From the NCBI RefSeq assembly GCF_040529335.1, contig NZ_CP159534.1, positions 6,510,001-6,574,000 on the forward strand: a stretch of 64,000 bases of DNA, read 5' to 3'. This document shows positions 10,471 through 18,901 of this stretch, one piece after another; positions within the stretch are counted from its first letter, which is position 1, and each line of letters begins with the position of its first letter. Origin of the DNA: Streptomyces sp. HUAS MG91 (GTDB lineage: Bacteria > Actinomycetota > Actinomycetes > Streptomycetales > Streptomycetaceae). The notes under the pieces are model-generated. The model had not been told where the DNA came from and made no database searches. It saw only the letters and a program-made list of their open reading frames with translations. Made by a program: the position numbers and the translations under genes.

Positions 10471-10710
10471 TTAAGCGCGGGGCAGTTCGAGGAAGGCCGC
10501 CCAAGCGCTGGGCGCGACCGTGAAGTGGGGGCCTTCGGTGTTCTTGGAGTCGCGGATGTGGATGGCTGTGGGGTGGGCGGCCACCTCTACGCAGGCGCCG
10601 CCTTCGCTGCCGCTGTAGCTCGACTTCCGCCAGTCGTGAGCGACTTCGAGGCACTGGCCACCTTCGCTGCCGCTGTAGCTCGACTTGAACCAGTTCCGTG
10701 CGGTGTTCAT
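10471..10710 (-). CDS. DUF397 domain protein with duplicated N-terminal motif
   Basis: This 79-residue protein belongs to the DUF397 family, small actinobacterial proteins encoded next to XRE regulators of the DUF5753 type. The hallmark W(F/R)KSSYSGSEGG occurs twice, at residues 6-17 and 26-37, instead of once. It is followed by the usual CVEVA, IHIRDSKN and AFLEL elements. The duplication is also visible in DNA as near-identical copies of the Ser/Gly-coding stretch around 10598-10625 and 10655-10685. The start overlaps the stop of the upstream regulator by four bases, so the two are translationally coupled. In characterised systems DUF397 and XRE partners behave like a regulatory or toxin-antitoxin-like pair affecting differentiation; the exact role here is unknown. 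Confidence 0.92.
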   Translation of the reverse strand: MNTARNWFKSSYSGSEGGQCLEVAHDWRKSSYSGSEGGACVEVAAHPTAIHIRDSKNTEGPHFTVAPSAWAAFLELPRA

Positions 10711-11531
10711 CGGTCTCCTAGCAGCCGGTCCAGCAGGCCCTTGGACTGCTCGGGCGTGAGGGCCTGTGATCGCAGCATCGCATACTTGCGCGCCAGGATG
10801 GACACTTCGTCCGGGGTGGAAACCCACTGGCTGCCGCGCTGCGACTCGGTGTACGCGAGCTGCTGATGCTCGGGGGTTTCCAGGAGAATGAAAGCACCGT
10901 CGAGCCCAGCGTGTGCCGGGGCGTCCAGCGGTAGGAACTGCAAGGCCAATCCGGGTAGTTCCGCACACTCTCGCAGGTGTCGCAACTGCTCCGCGCGTGC
11001 CAGAGGTTCGAGATAGGCCAGCTTCAGTGCGGCCTCCCAGACGACGAAGCTCAGAGTCGGCGGACACTTGCGCTGCAAGATCTCTTGGCGCTCGACGCGG
11101 GCGGCCGTCTTCGTCGCGATCTCGTCCTCGTCATACGCAGGCACACGGTTGCGCAGCACCGTGCGGGCACAGTCCTCGGTCTGAAGAATGCCGGGCACGG
11201 CCAAGACGTCGTACCACGACAACGCGATGGCCTCCCGCTCATGCGCCATGTACTGCTCCGCGTACAGCGGGAACTGGTCGATCTCCGGCATCGCCATCAC
11301 CGCGGTCTCCAACGCACCCTTGGTGTCCAGGAGTTGATCCATCTGCCGGGCGGTGTCCACGAGCAGAGGCCGCCTGCCCTGCTCATACGCCGCAATGGTC
11401 GACTCTGCGATCACCAGCCTGGCGCCGAGCGTCGCCTGGGTGTACCCGGCCGCCTTGCGGAACAGGGCGAGCAGTTCACCGACCATCCTCAACGCCGACG
11501 GATTCTTCGGCGGACGCTTCCCAGGGCTCAT
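10707..11531 (-). CDS. XRE-family helix-turn-helix regulator with DUF5753 domain
   Basis: This 274-residue protein has an N-terminal XRE HTH at about residues 15-70: GELLALFRKAAGYTQATLGA then VIAESTIAAYEQGRRP. A C-terminal DUF5753 effector domain follows, visible in WYDVLAVPGILQTEDCARTV and FVVWEAALKLAY. I chose MSPGKRPPKN at 11531 as the start, since upstream residues are not conserved in the family. It is followed by a coupled DUF397 gene, and a divergent histidine-kinase-like ATPase lies 114 bases away. This three-gene arrangement recurs in Streptomyces genomes and often influences development or antibiotic production. The intergenic region probably holds the regulator's own operator, which I cannot identify. 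Confidence 0.93.
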   Translation of the reverse strand: MSPGKRPPKNPSALRMVGELLALFRKAAGYTQATLGARLVIAESTIAAYEQGRRPLLVDTARQMDQLLDTKGALETAVMAMPEIDQFPLYAEQYMAHEREAIALSWYDVLAVPGILQTEDCARTVLRNRVPAYDEDEIATKTAARVERQEILQRKCPPTLSFVVWEAALKLAYLEPLARAEQLRHLRECAELPGLALQFLPLDAPAHAGLDGAFILLETPEHQQLAYTESQRGSQWVSTPDEVSILARKYAMLRSQALTPEQSKGLLDRLLGDR

Positions 11532-11645
11532 GACGGTCAATCTCCCCGCCCCCGCTCTCCCTCGACCCCACTCCAACCCCGACAAAAAATCTGTCGGGGT
11601 CCACGGACTGTCCCGAGTGAATCACCCTCCGCGACATTGCCGCCC

Positions 11646-12146
11646 ATGAACCAGGAATTCCGCGAACGCTTCTACCGCCGGGAACGCCAATCGGTGCCCG
11701 CCGCCCGCGACTTCACCCAGGCCGCCCTCGCAGCCTGGCAAAAGACGAGCCGCGCGGACGACATCCTGCTCTGCGTCAGCGAGTTGACGACCAACGCCCT
11801 CCTCCACGGCGTCCCGCCCGGCCGGGGCTTCCTGCTCAGGATCACGCACGCCGACGACACGGTCCGCGTAGAAGTCCACGACAGCGGCCCCGGAACCCCC
11901 ACCGTCCCCCAGCGGAGCGCCACCGCCGAGAACGGCCGGGGCCTGCTTCTCGTCGAGGCGCTGGCCGACAAGTGGGGCGTGGGGGAGCGGGACCCCGGCA
12001 AGGAGGTGTGGTGCGAGTTCGGGCCGGGAACGGCGCAGGCCCCGCCGGAAGATCCCGACGGGGCCCGCACCGTTCACAAGGTCGACTACGACAGCAGCTC
12101 CACCTCCGCGACGGTCGCCGCGCCACCCGTGAACACGAGGCGGTAG
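11646..12146 (+). CDS. ATP-binding protein, anti-sigma-factor/histidine-kinase-like ATPase
   Basis: This 166-residue stand-alone GHKL (HATPase_c) domain resembles RsbW/SpoIIAB-type regulators. The N box is ELTTNALLHG near residue 43, the G1 box DSGPGTP near 80, and the G2 box ENGRGLLLVEALADKWG near 98. It lacks a dimerisation or phospho-acceptor domain. Such proteins are abundant in Streptomyces and may act as anti-sigma factors or partners of XRE/DUF397 sets like the one divergent from it. The start follows the HTH/ATPase intergenic region directly. The last 61 bases overlap the 3' end of the convergent mannosidase, so the acidic C-terminal tail may be poorly conserved. Confidence 0.9.
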   Translation: MNQEFRERFYRRERQSVPAARDFTQAALAAWQKTSRADDILLCVSELTTNALLHGVPPGRGFLLRITHADDTVRVEVHDSGPGTPTVPQRSATAENGRGLLLVEALADKWGVGERDPGKEVWCEFGPGTAQAPPEDPDGARTVHKVDYDSSSTSATVAAPPVNTRR

Positions 12147-15100
12147 TGCGCGTACGAACCCGGCTTCGGCACCGAGAACGCCCGGGTCTGCTTGTCCCAG
12201 GCGAAGGACTCACCGGACCGCTCGTCGAGCGTCTTCCAGGTCGTGCCGTCGGCCGACGCCTCCAGCTTCCAGCCCGTCGGGGCCTTCGCCTTGTCGGCGG
12301 ACGTCAGCGTGTACTGCACGGCCTTCGTGCCGTCCGCCGGGACCGGCAGGTCGGCCGACTCGACGCTCGCCGACGTGGCCGAGGTGTTGTCGAAGAGCGG
12401 ACCCGAGCCCGTGATCGCGTCCTTGCGGGGCACGGCCACCTTGTCGTCCTTGGTGATGGACGTCGGTCCGGCGTCCTTGCCCGTGCCCCACGACGACGGC
12501 TTGTCGCCCATGGCGAACTCGATGACACCGCCCTTGGAGACGACCGAGTTCGGCAGCGAGGTCTTCGACCAGGTCTTGCCGTTGACCTTCACGCCCTGCA
12601 CGTAGACGTTCTTGGCGCTGTTCCTCGGCGCCTTGACGACCAGGTCGCGGCCGTTCTCCAGGTGCAGGGTCATCTTGGTGAACTGCGGGGAGCCGATGGC
12701 GAATTCGCCGCTGCCCATGACGAGCGGGTAGAAGCCCATGGACGAGAAGAGGTACCAGGCCGACTGCTCGCCGTTGTCCTCGTCGCCGTGGTAGCCCTGC
12801 CCGATCTCCGAGCCGGTGTAGAGACGGGACAGCACCTCGCGCACGTTCTTCTGCGTCTTCCACGGCTGGCCGGCCGCGTCGTACATGTACGTGACGTGGT
12901 GCGCGACCTGGTTGGAGTGGCCGTACTGGCCCATCCGCACGTCACGCGCCTCGGTCATCTCGTGGATGACCCCGCCGTACGACCCGGCGACGTCCGCCGA
13001 ACCGGTCTCCGGCGTCGAGAAGTACGTGTCCAGCTTCTTCGCCAGACCGGCCTGGCCGCCGTACAGGTTCGCGAGACCCTTGGTGTCCTGCACCGCGGTG
13101 AAGGCGTAGCCCCAGCCGTTCGTCTCGGTGTAGTCGTAGCCCCAGATCGCCGGGTTGAAGTCCTCCGACTTCACCCGCCAGTCGCCCTTGGCGCTCTTGC
13201 CCTGGAAGAAGCCCGTACCGGCGGCCTTGTCGTCGAACATGTTGACGTAGTCGCGGGCCCGGTTGAGGAAGTACTCCGACTCCTCCTGGTACTGCTTCTT
13301 GCCGGTCTTCTTGTAGAGGGCCTGGCCCATCTGCGCGATGCCGTAGTCGTTGAGGTAACCCTCCAGGGCCCACGACATGCCCTCGTGCGTGTCCGTCGAC
13401 GTGTAGCCGAGGAACGGCGAGGTGTCCATGCCCTTGCGGCCCACGCCCGACTGCGGCGGCACCACGGTCGCGTTCTTCACGGCCGCCTTGTAGGCGTCCT
13501 CCGCGTCGAAGTCCACGCCCTTGACGTACGCGTCGGCGAACGCCACGTCCGAGGACGTACCGGTCATCAGGTCCGCGTAACCCGGCGAGGACCAGCGCGA
13601 GATCCAGCCGCCGTCCTTGTACTGCTGCACGAACCCGTCGACCATCTCGCCCGCCTTGTCCGGCGTGAGCAGCGAGTAGGCCGGCCAGGTCGTCCGGTAG
13701 GTGTCCCAGAAGCCGTTGTTGACGTACGGCTTGCCCTCGACGATCTTCGCGCCGGTGTGCGTCGGGGTGTCGGGACCCGGCATCGCGGAGAACGGCGACG
13801 CGTACTTGTACGTCGACTTGCCGTCCGAACGGACCTTCTCGAACGCCGAGTTGGGGTACAGGTACAGCCGGTAGAGCGAGGAGTACAGCGTCGTGAGCTG
13901 GTCCTGCGTAGCGCCCTCGACCTCCACCTTGTTCATGATCCGGTCCCACTGGGCGCGCGCCGCGTTCTTCACCGAGGTGAAGGACCGGTTCCCGGGGATC
14001 TCCTGCGCCAGGTTGTCCTTCGCCTGGTCTATGGAGATCAGCGAGGTCGCCAGGCGCAGCGTGACCGTCCGGTCCTTGCCCGCGTCGAAGGTGAAGTGCC
14101 CCTTCACCCCGGAGGCGTCGGCGTCCTTGACCGGCTTGTCGAAGGTGCCGTACACGAACAGGCGGGTCGCGCCCGTCGACAGACCCGACTTCACGTCCGA
14201 GTAGCCGGTGACGACGCCGTTGTCCTTGTCGAGCGTCAGGCCGCCCTGCTCGGAGACGTTGTCGAAGACGACGCTCGCGTCCGCGCCCGGGTAGCTGAAG
14301 CGCAGCGCGGCCGCGTGGTCGGTCGGAGCCATCTCCGCCCGCACACCGTTCTCGAACGTCACGCCGTAGTAGTACGGGCGGGCCGTCTCGTTGTCGTGGC
14401 GGAACGGCAGCGCCCGGCCGGACCGTGACGTGTCCAGCGCGTCACCGGACTTCGCCGACGGCATGATCTGGAACGTCTGGCGGTCACCCATCCACGGGCT
14501 CGGCTCGTGGCTCGCCGCCAGCGCCTCCATCGTGGGCAGGTTGTCCGCGTTGTTGTCGCGCGCGTAGTCGTACAGCCAGCTGTCCGAGCCCGCGTTCGTC
14601 ACCGGGGTCCAGAAGTTGAACCCGTTCGGGACGGCCGTCGCCGGGAACGTGTTGCCGCGCGAGAACCCGCCGCTGGAGTTCGTCCCGCGGGTCGTCGACG
14701 CGTAGTCGCTCAAGTGCGCCTTCGGGGCCGCCGGCCGTGCCTGCTTCACCGAGATGTCGTCGAGCCAGCCGCGGAACTTCGCCGGGCCCTTCGCCGAGTC
14801 GTACCCGACGAGGATCCGGTCGATCGTCTTCCCGGCCGCGACCGAGCCGATCGACGACTTCACGGCGTTCCACTGGTTCACGTACAGCCGCTTGGCGTCG
14901 CCCTGGCCGCGCGGGGTCAGCAGACCGCCGTTGGAGTCGACCGCCTTCAGGTCGCTCAGGTACGTGCCGTCGGTGAAGGCGAGGTCGACCGAGACGTTCG
15001 TGGCGTCGTAGTCGCGGTCGCCGTCCGCCATCTGCGGGAAGATCTTGTACGACAGCTCGGTGTTCCGCGCGACCTTCACGTCGACGTCGAAGACCTTGTT

Positions 15101-15934
15101 GTACGAGTACGCGCGGCCGTCCGTCTTGTGCGTGCCCGCGTAGCGCAGCGCGTACTTGCCCGTGAAGCCCGCGCCCGCCTTGGCCGTCGGCGAGCCGCTG
15201 GGACCCTTGTCGACGAGCGACAGCATGTCCTCGGGCACCGGCGCCTGCTCGTCACCCGTGGACAGCTGGAGATCGGCCAGCTGGGTCGCGTCGCCCGCGC
15301 CGTTGTTCTTGGTGAACTCGACGCGGAAATGCGCGTATTCGGCCGGCTTCTCCAGCTCGTACTTCTTCGTCTGGAACCGCTTGTCGAAGCTCTCGCCGGT
15401 GCGGGAATCGAGAGTGGTCCAGTCCTTTCCGTCCGCCGAACCCTTGAGGACCCAGTCCTTCGGGTCGCGCTCGTCGTGGTCGTTGGCCGACGTCAGCACG
15501 TAATTGGTGATCTTGAGCGGGGTGTCGAGGTCGTACTCGACCCAGGCGGTCGGCGTGAACGCCAGCCACTTCGTGCTCGACTCGCCGTCGGTGAGATTCG
15601 CCGCGACCTCACCGCCGCCGCTGTTCTCGCCGCTCGCCCGGACCTCGGTCACATGGCCGTTCACATTGCCCGGAACTCCGCCGGTGTAGGCGCCGTCGAC
15701 CCCGGACGCCCGTTTGCTGCCGTCCGGGCCGGTGTCGACCGTGTTCAGCCAGTCGGGGACGGGTTGCCCCGCTTCGAAGGAGGAGCTGAACTCCGTGTCG
15801 GTGTGCGGCTTGTGGGGCGATGCCGCGACGGCGGCACCCTGCCCGGCCGCCGTGAGTACCAGTGCGGCCGCGCCCAGTGCGGCCGTGGACGCGAATCTGT
15901 GTCGGGTTCTTTTGTTCTGCGTGGGGCCCTGCAT
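12086..15934 (-). CDS. Secreted GH92 alpha-mannosidase with discoidin-like domains
   Basis: This 1282-residue exported protein has a Sec signal peptide (RTRHRFASTAALGAAALVLT, cleaved near AVAAS). An F5/8-type (CBM32-like) domain lies at about residues 85-225 (TKWLAFTPTAWVEYDLDTPL). A beta-sandwich and the GH92 (alpha/alpha)6 catalytic region follow from about 415 to 1130: GFWDTYRTTWPAYSLL, DTHEGMSWALEGYLND and YHGDEDNGEQSAWYLFSSMG contain the family's conserved acids. A second, shorter discoidin-like segment closes the protein. GH92 enzymes are calcium-dependent, inverting exo-alpha-mannosidases that trim yeast or N-glycan mannans. The gene stands alone, with a LacI-type palindrome 27 bases before its start. 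The exact linkage specificity cannot be read from sequence. Confidence 0.95.
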   Translation of the reverse strand: MQGPTQNKRTRHRFASTAALGAAALVLTAAGQGAAVAASPHKPHTDTEFSSSFEAGQPVPDWLNTVDTGPDGSKRASGVDGAYTGGVPGNVNGHVTEVRASGENSGGGEVAANLTDGESSTKWLAFTPTAWVEYDLDTPLKITNYVLTSANDHDERDPKDWVLKGSADGKDWTTLDSRTGESFDKRFQTKKYELEKPAEYAHFRVEFTKNNGAGDATQLADLQLSTGDEQAPVPEDMLSLVDKGPSGSPTAKAGAGFTGKYALRYAGTHKTDGRAYSYNKVFDVDVKVARNTELSYKIFPQMADGDRDYDATNVSVDLAFTDGTYLSDLKAVDSNGGLLTPRGQGDAKRLYVNQWNAVKSSIGSVAAGKTIDRILVGYDSAKGPAKFRGWLDDISVKQARPAAPKAHLSDYASTTRGTNSSGGFSRGNTFPATAVPNGFNFWTPVTNAGSDSWLYDYARDNNADNLPTMEALAASHEPSPWMGDRQTFQIMPSAKSGDALDTSRSGRALPFRHDNETARPYYYGVTFENGVRAEMAPTDHAAALRFSYPGADASVVFDNVSEQGGLTLDKDNGVVTGYSDVKSGLSTGATRLFVYGTFDKPVKDADASGVKGHFTFDAGKDRTVTLRLATSLISIDQAKDNLAQEIPGNRSFTSVKNAARAQWDRIMNKVEVEGATQDQLTTLYSSLYRLYLYPNSAFEKVRSDGKSTYKYASPFSAMPGPDTPTHTGAKIVEGKPYVNNGFWDTYRTTWPAYSLLTPDKAGEMVDGFVQQYKDGGWISRWSSPGYADLMTGTSSDVAFADAYVKGVDFDAEDAYKAAVKNATVVPPQSGVGRKGMDTSPFLGYTSTDTHEGMSWALEGYLNDYGIAQMGQALYKKTGKKQYQEESEYFLNRARDYVNMFDDKAAGTGFFQGKSAKGDWRVKSEDFNPAIWGYDYTETNGWGYAFTAVQDTKGLANLYGGQAGLAKKLDTYFSTPETGSADVAGSYGGVIHEMTEARDVRMGQYGHSNQVAHHVTYMYDAAGQPWKTQKNVREVLSRLYTGSEIGQGYHGDEDNGEQSAWYLFSSMGFYPLVMGSGEFAIGSPQFTKMTLHLENGRDLVVKAPRNSAKNVYVQGVKVNGKTWSKTSLPNSVVSKGGVIEFAMGDKPSSWGTGKDAGPTSITKDDKVAVPRKDAITGSGPLFDNTSATSASVESADLPVPADGTKAVQYTLTSADKAKAPTGWKLEASADGTTWKTLDERSGESFAWDKQTRAFSVPKPGSYAHYRLVFTGGAATVAEVELLS

Positions 15935-15960
15935 GAGACGTGCACCCTCCGGCGACCGTA

Positions 15961-15972
15961 GACAACGTTGTC
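15961..15972. promoter_or_regulatory. Candidate LacI-family operator before the mannosidase
   Basis: GACAACGTTGTC is a perfect 12-bp palindrome with a central CG, the form typical of LacI/GalR-family operators. It sits 27 bases upstream of the mannosidase start, where binding would block transcription. No LacI gene is in the window, so the regulator would be encoded elsewhere. Confidence 0.55.
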
Positions 15973-16204
15973 AGTTCGCTGCGCAAGGTCCAGTAGGGCG
16001 TCAAGTGACGCTTGGTGTCAAGGGTGTTGAAAGCCAGTGCACGGGTTCGACGCGCGGGGTGAATTTACGGTTCCGCGTACACCCTTTGTAGGCAAGGAAG
16101 TTGGGACGCTCGACAAAGCCCGCCGTGCGGCTTATTTCCGGGAGGTCTCAACTCGGAAAAGACCGGCGTCCAAACCTGCATTCGATCTTGCCCAGCTCAC
16201 AGGG

Positions 16205-16220
16205 AGTGGACTATACCTGT
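16205..16220. promoter_or_regulatory. Candidate DasR-responsive element (dre) upstream of ngcE
   Basis: AGTGGACTATACCTGT matches the dre consensus (A-C/G-TGGTCTAGACCA-C/G-T) at about 12 of 16 positions and keeps the TGG..CTA.ACC core. DasR is the GntR-family repressor of N-acetylglucosamine and chitin genes in Streptomyces, so a site before a chito-oligosaccharide importer fits. It is about 235 bases from the start codon, so a long leader or a more distal operator is implied. Confidence 0.5.
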
Positions 16221-16453
16221 CGGCGTCCGGCCAGGCCCGCGTTCAGGCCGTGGCGGGACCGGGGGGACAGGGGGAAACGGCGGGGCGCGCGCAGCGTCCC
16301 GGTATCCGTGCATCGCCCCTCCAACCGGCTTGTTCCGCACCACCCAGCTCCATCTGCGTTCCCCCTCAGCAGGGGTACAACACAGCACATCACCGCGGTG
16401 CCGGGGAGGATCCGGTTCACCGCCTGAGTCCTGGAGAAGGCGAGGACTTGAGC

Positions 16454-17902
16454 ATGGGATCCACTTCCGACCAGCACGGTAACGGTGGCGTCGGCCGTCG
16501 CACCCTGATCAAGCGCTCCGCGGCCCTCGGCATCGTCTCGGTGCCGGCCGTGAGCCTGCTGTCCGCGTGCGCGAGCGGTGACAGCGGCAGTGACGACAAG
16601 GTCAAGAAGGGTACGAAGTCCAAGAACAACCCGCTGGCGGTCAATGAGAGCGCGGCGCTGTCCGTGGTCATCTTCGACGGCGGTTTCGGCACCAAGTACG
16701 CCACCGACGCCAACGCCCAGTACAAGAAGGCGTTCCCCAAGGCGAAGGTCAACTTCCACGCCACCCAGAAGATCCAGTCCGAGCTTCAGCCGAAGTTCAA
16801 CGGCGGCACCCCGCCGGACCTGATCGACAACTCGGGCGCCGAGCAGATGGACATGGGTGTCCTCGTCGGCAAGAAGCAGCTCGCCGACCTGACCCCGCTC
16901 CTGGACGCGCCGTCCGTCGACGACCCGAGCAAGAAGGTTCGCGACACCCTGCGGCCGGGCATCGTCGAGATGGGCCAGTTCGACGGCGACCCGGTGTGGA
17001 TCATGTACTACGCGTACACGGTCTACGGCGTCTGGTACTCGCAGACGGCCCTGGACAAGCTGGACTCGCAGTACCCCGAGGACTGGGACGCGATGCTGGC
17101 CCTGTGCGCCAAGGCGAAGAAGAAGGGCATCGCCGGCTGGACGTACGCGGGCAAGTACCCGTACTACCTCCCCTTCTCGCTGTACCCGTTCATCGCCAAG
17201 ATCGGTGGCCGCGAGGTCCTCGACAAGATCGACAACCTGGAGCCGAACGCCTGGAAGGACCCGGCCGTCAAGGCCGCCTTCGAGGCCTACTACGAGCTGT
17301 ACAAGAAGGGCTACATCCTCAAGGGCACGCCCGGTATCGACCACATCCAGTCGCAGACCGAGTGGGCCAAGGGCAAGGCGCTGTTCATCCCGAACGGCTC
17401 CTGGGTGGAGAACGAGTCGGCGAAGGTCATCCCGAAGGACTTCAACCTGGCCGTCGGCGCGCCTTCCAGCCTCGACTCCAGCGACAAGATGCCGTTCGGC
17501 ACCATCTGGGCGTCCGGCGGCGAGCCGTTCATCGTCCCGGCCAAGGCGGCCAACGTCGAGGGCGGCATGGAGCAGCTGCGCATCATGCTCAGCGAGGCCT
17601 CGTCGAAGAACTTCACCAGCCAGGTGAAGTCGCTGTCGGCCTTCAACGGCGGCACCGACGGCATCGAGCTGACCCCGGGCCTCAAGTCCGGTGTCGCGGC
17701 CCTGGAGAAGGCCGGCGACAACGTCGTCAACCCGCGCCTCCAGGACTGGTACGTGAAGCTCCAGAAGGAGCAGATCGGCGTCGCCGGGCTCGGCGAGATG
17801 ATGGCGGGCCGCCTCACCCCGGCCGAGGCCATCAAGAAGATCCAGGGCTACGCGGACGCGGCGGCCAAGGACCAGTCGGTCAAGCACTACAAGCACCAGT
17901 AA
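16454..17902 (+). CDS. ngcE: ABC transporter substrate-binding lipoprotein, N-acetylglucosamine/chitobiose type (NgcE-like)
   Basis: A 482-residue extracellular binding protein of the CUT1 class. The N-terminus has a twin-arginine motif (GRRTLIKRSAALGIVS) and a lipobox ending LLSAC, so it should be exported by Tat or Sec and lipidated. The body shows the usual family-1 solute-binding features: NGGTPPDLIDNSGAEQ, WIMYYAYTVYGVWYSQTALD, and EWAKGKALFIPNGSW. I chose the ATG at 16454 because GAGGA lies seven bases upstream and the lipoprotein signal follows directly. It is the first gene of a three-gene importer with no ATPase, as is usual for Streptomyces CUT1 systems that share MsiK. Synteny with the SCO6005 region and the dre-like site support the NgcE call; the exact sugar (GlcNAc, chitobiose) is inferred. 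Confidence 0.85.
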   Translation: MGSTSDQHGNGGVGRRTLIKRSAALGIVSVPAVSLLSACASGDSGSDDKVKKGTKSKNNPLAVNESAALSVVIFDGGFGTKYATDANAQYKKAFPKAKVNFHATQKIQSELQPKFNGGTPPDLIDNSGAEQMDMGVLVGKKQLADLTPLLDAPSVDDPSKKVRDTLRPGIVEMGQFDGDPVWIMYYAYTVYGVWYSQTALDKLDSQYPEDWDAMLALCAKAKKKGIAGWTYAGKYPYYLPFSLYPFIAKIGGREVLDKIDNLEPNAWKDPAVKAAFEAYYELYKKGYILKGTPGIDHIQSQTEWAKGKALFIPNGSWVENESAKVIPKDFNLAVGAPSSLDSSDKMPFGTIWASGGEPFIVPAKAANVEGGMEQLRIMLSEASSKNFTSQVKSLSAFNGGTDGIELTPGLKSGVAALEKAGDNVVNPRLQDWYVKLQKEQIGVAGLGEMMAGRLTPAEAIKKIQGYADAAAKDQSVKHYKHQ

Positions 17903-17977
17903 GCGACAGGCGGAAGAACAGCACGTGCGCACAAGTCCACTGGTGCGGCACCCGCACAGCGATCGGGGTCGGTAACC

Positions 17978-18901
17978 ATGCAACACGGCAAGTACCGCTT
18001 CATTGTGGGGTTCTTGGTGGCCCCCCTGGCGTTGTACGCCATCTTCGTCATCTGGCCGTTCATCCAGTCGATCTACTACTCGTTCACCGACTGGACCGGC
18101 CTGAGCCCCGACTTCAAGATGGTGGGCTTCGACAACTACACACGCCTGCTGCACGACGACATCTTCTGGAAGTCGCTGCAGCACAGTGTGATCTTCGTGG
18201 TGCTGTTGCCCCTGGTGACACTGAGCCTCGCGCTGTTCTTCGCCTTCATGCTGAACGTCGGGGGGCGGCGCCGTAAGGGCGCCGCCGTCGCCGGCGTCCG
18301 CGGCTCCGGCTTCTACAAGATCGCGTACTTCTTCCCGCAGGTCCTCTCGGTCACGATCGTGGCCCTGCTGTTCCGCTTCATCTACAACCCCAGCGGCGGC
18401 CTGCTGAACTCGGCGCTCGACGCCATCGGCCTCGGCAGCTTCCAGCCCCAGTGGCTGGGCGACCCGACCTGGGCGCTCTGGGCGGTCATGGCCGTCCTGG
18501 TCTGGAGCACCGTCGGCTTCTTCGTCGTCCTCTTCTCCGCGGGCATGGCGTCCATCCCCAAGGACTTCTACGAGGCGGCGCTGCTCGACGGCGCCAGCCG
18601 CATCACGACCTTCTTCAAGATCACCCTGCCGCTGCTGTGGGACACCATCCAGTCCGGCTGGGTGTACATGGGCATCCTCGCGCTCGGCGCGGAGGCGTTC
18701 TCGGCGGTGAACATCATGACCGTCGGTCCCGGCGGCCCCGACTACTCGACCACCGTGCTGCCGCTGTACGTGTACCAGTCGGCGTTCCGTGACGCGAACG
18801 CCGCTTACGCGACCACCATCGGCGTCGCGCTCCTCATCGTCACGCTGCTGTTCGCGGCGATCGTGATGCGTCTTGGCCGGCGCGATCGGCTGGAGTACTG
18901 A
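17978..18901 (+). CDS. ngcF: ABC sugar transporter permease (NgcF-like)
   Basis: This 307-residue MalF-type inner-membrane permease has six predicted helices. It opens with YRFIVGFLVAPLALYAIFVI and carries the cytoplasmic EAA loop EAALLDGASRITTFFKITLP at about residues 200-220, which docks the ATPase. A long Arg/Lys-rich cytoplasmic insertion (GGRRRKGAAVAGVRGSG) sits after the second helix. It is the middle gene of the importer, 75 bases after ngcE, and overlaps the next permease by one base (TGATG), so the two permeases are made in equal amounts. The ATPase must come from elsewhere in the genome, probably the shared MsiK. Confidence 0.88.
   Translation: MQHGKYRFIVGFLVAPLALYAIFVIWPFIQSIYYSFTDWTGLSPDFKMVGFDNYTRLLHDDIFWKSLQHSVIFVVLLPLVTLSLALFFAFMLNVGGRRRKGAAVAGVRGSGFYKIAYFFPQVLSVTIVALLFRFIYNPSGGLLNSALDAIGLGSFQPQWLGDPTWALWAVMAVLVWSTVGFFVVLFSAGMASIPKDFYEAALLDGASRITTFFKITLPLLWDTIQSGWVYMGILALGAEAFSAVNIMTVGPGGPDYSTTVLPLYVYQSAFRDANAAYATTIGVALLIVTLLFAAIVMRLGRRDRLEY

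Larger units (their letters stand above)
15935..16453. other. Divergent regulatory region between the mannosidase and ngcE
   Basis: There is no gene in these 519 bases, although a frame in phase with ngcE stays open. On the minus strand TTGACA (in CTTGACACC near 16016-16023) could be the -35 of the mannosidase promoter, placing the palindrome at 15961 downstream of transcription start. A DasR-like site at 16205-16220 lies on the ngcE side. The stretch from 16040 to 16230 is comparatively AT-rich, as expected for promoters. Confidence 0.5.

Noticed and set aside
11972..14428. 818-codon plus-strand frame opposite the mannosidase
   Set aside because: Antisense shadow: no motifs, and third-position GC fits only the minus-strand gene.
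16037..16453. N-terminal extension of NgcE
   Set aside because: The frame stays open, but it would bury the Tat/lipoprotein signal and pass through the DasR-like site; GAGGA supports the ATG at 16454.
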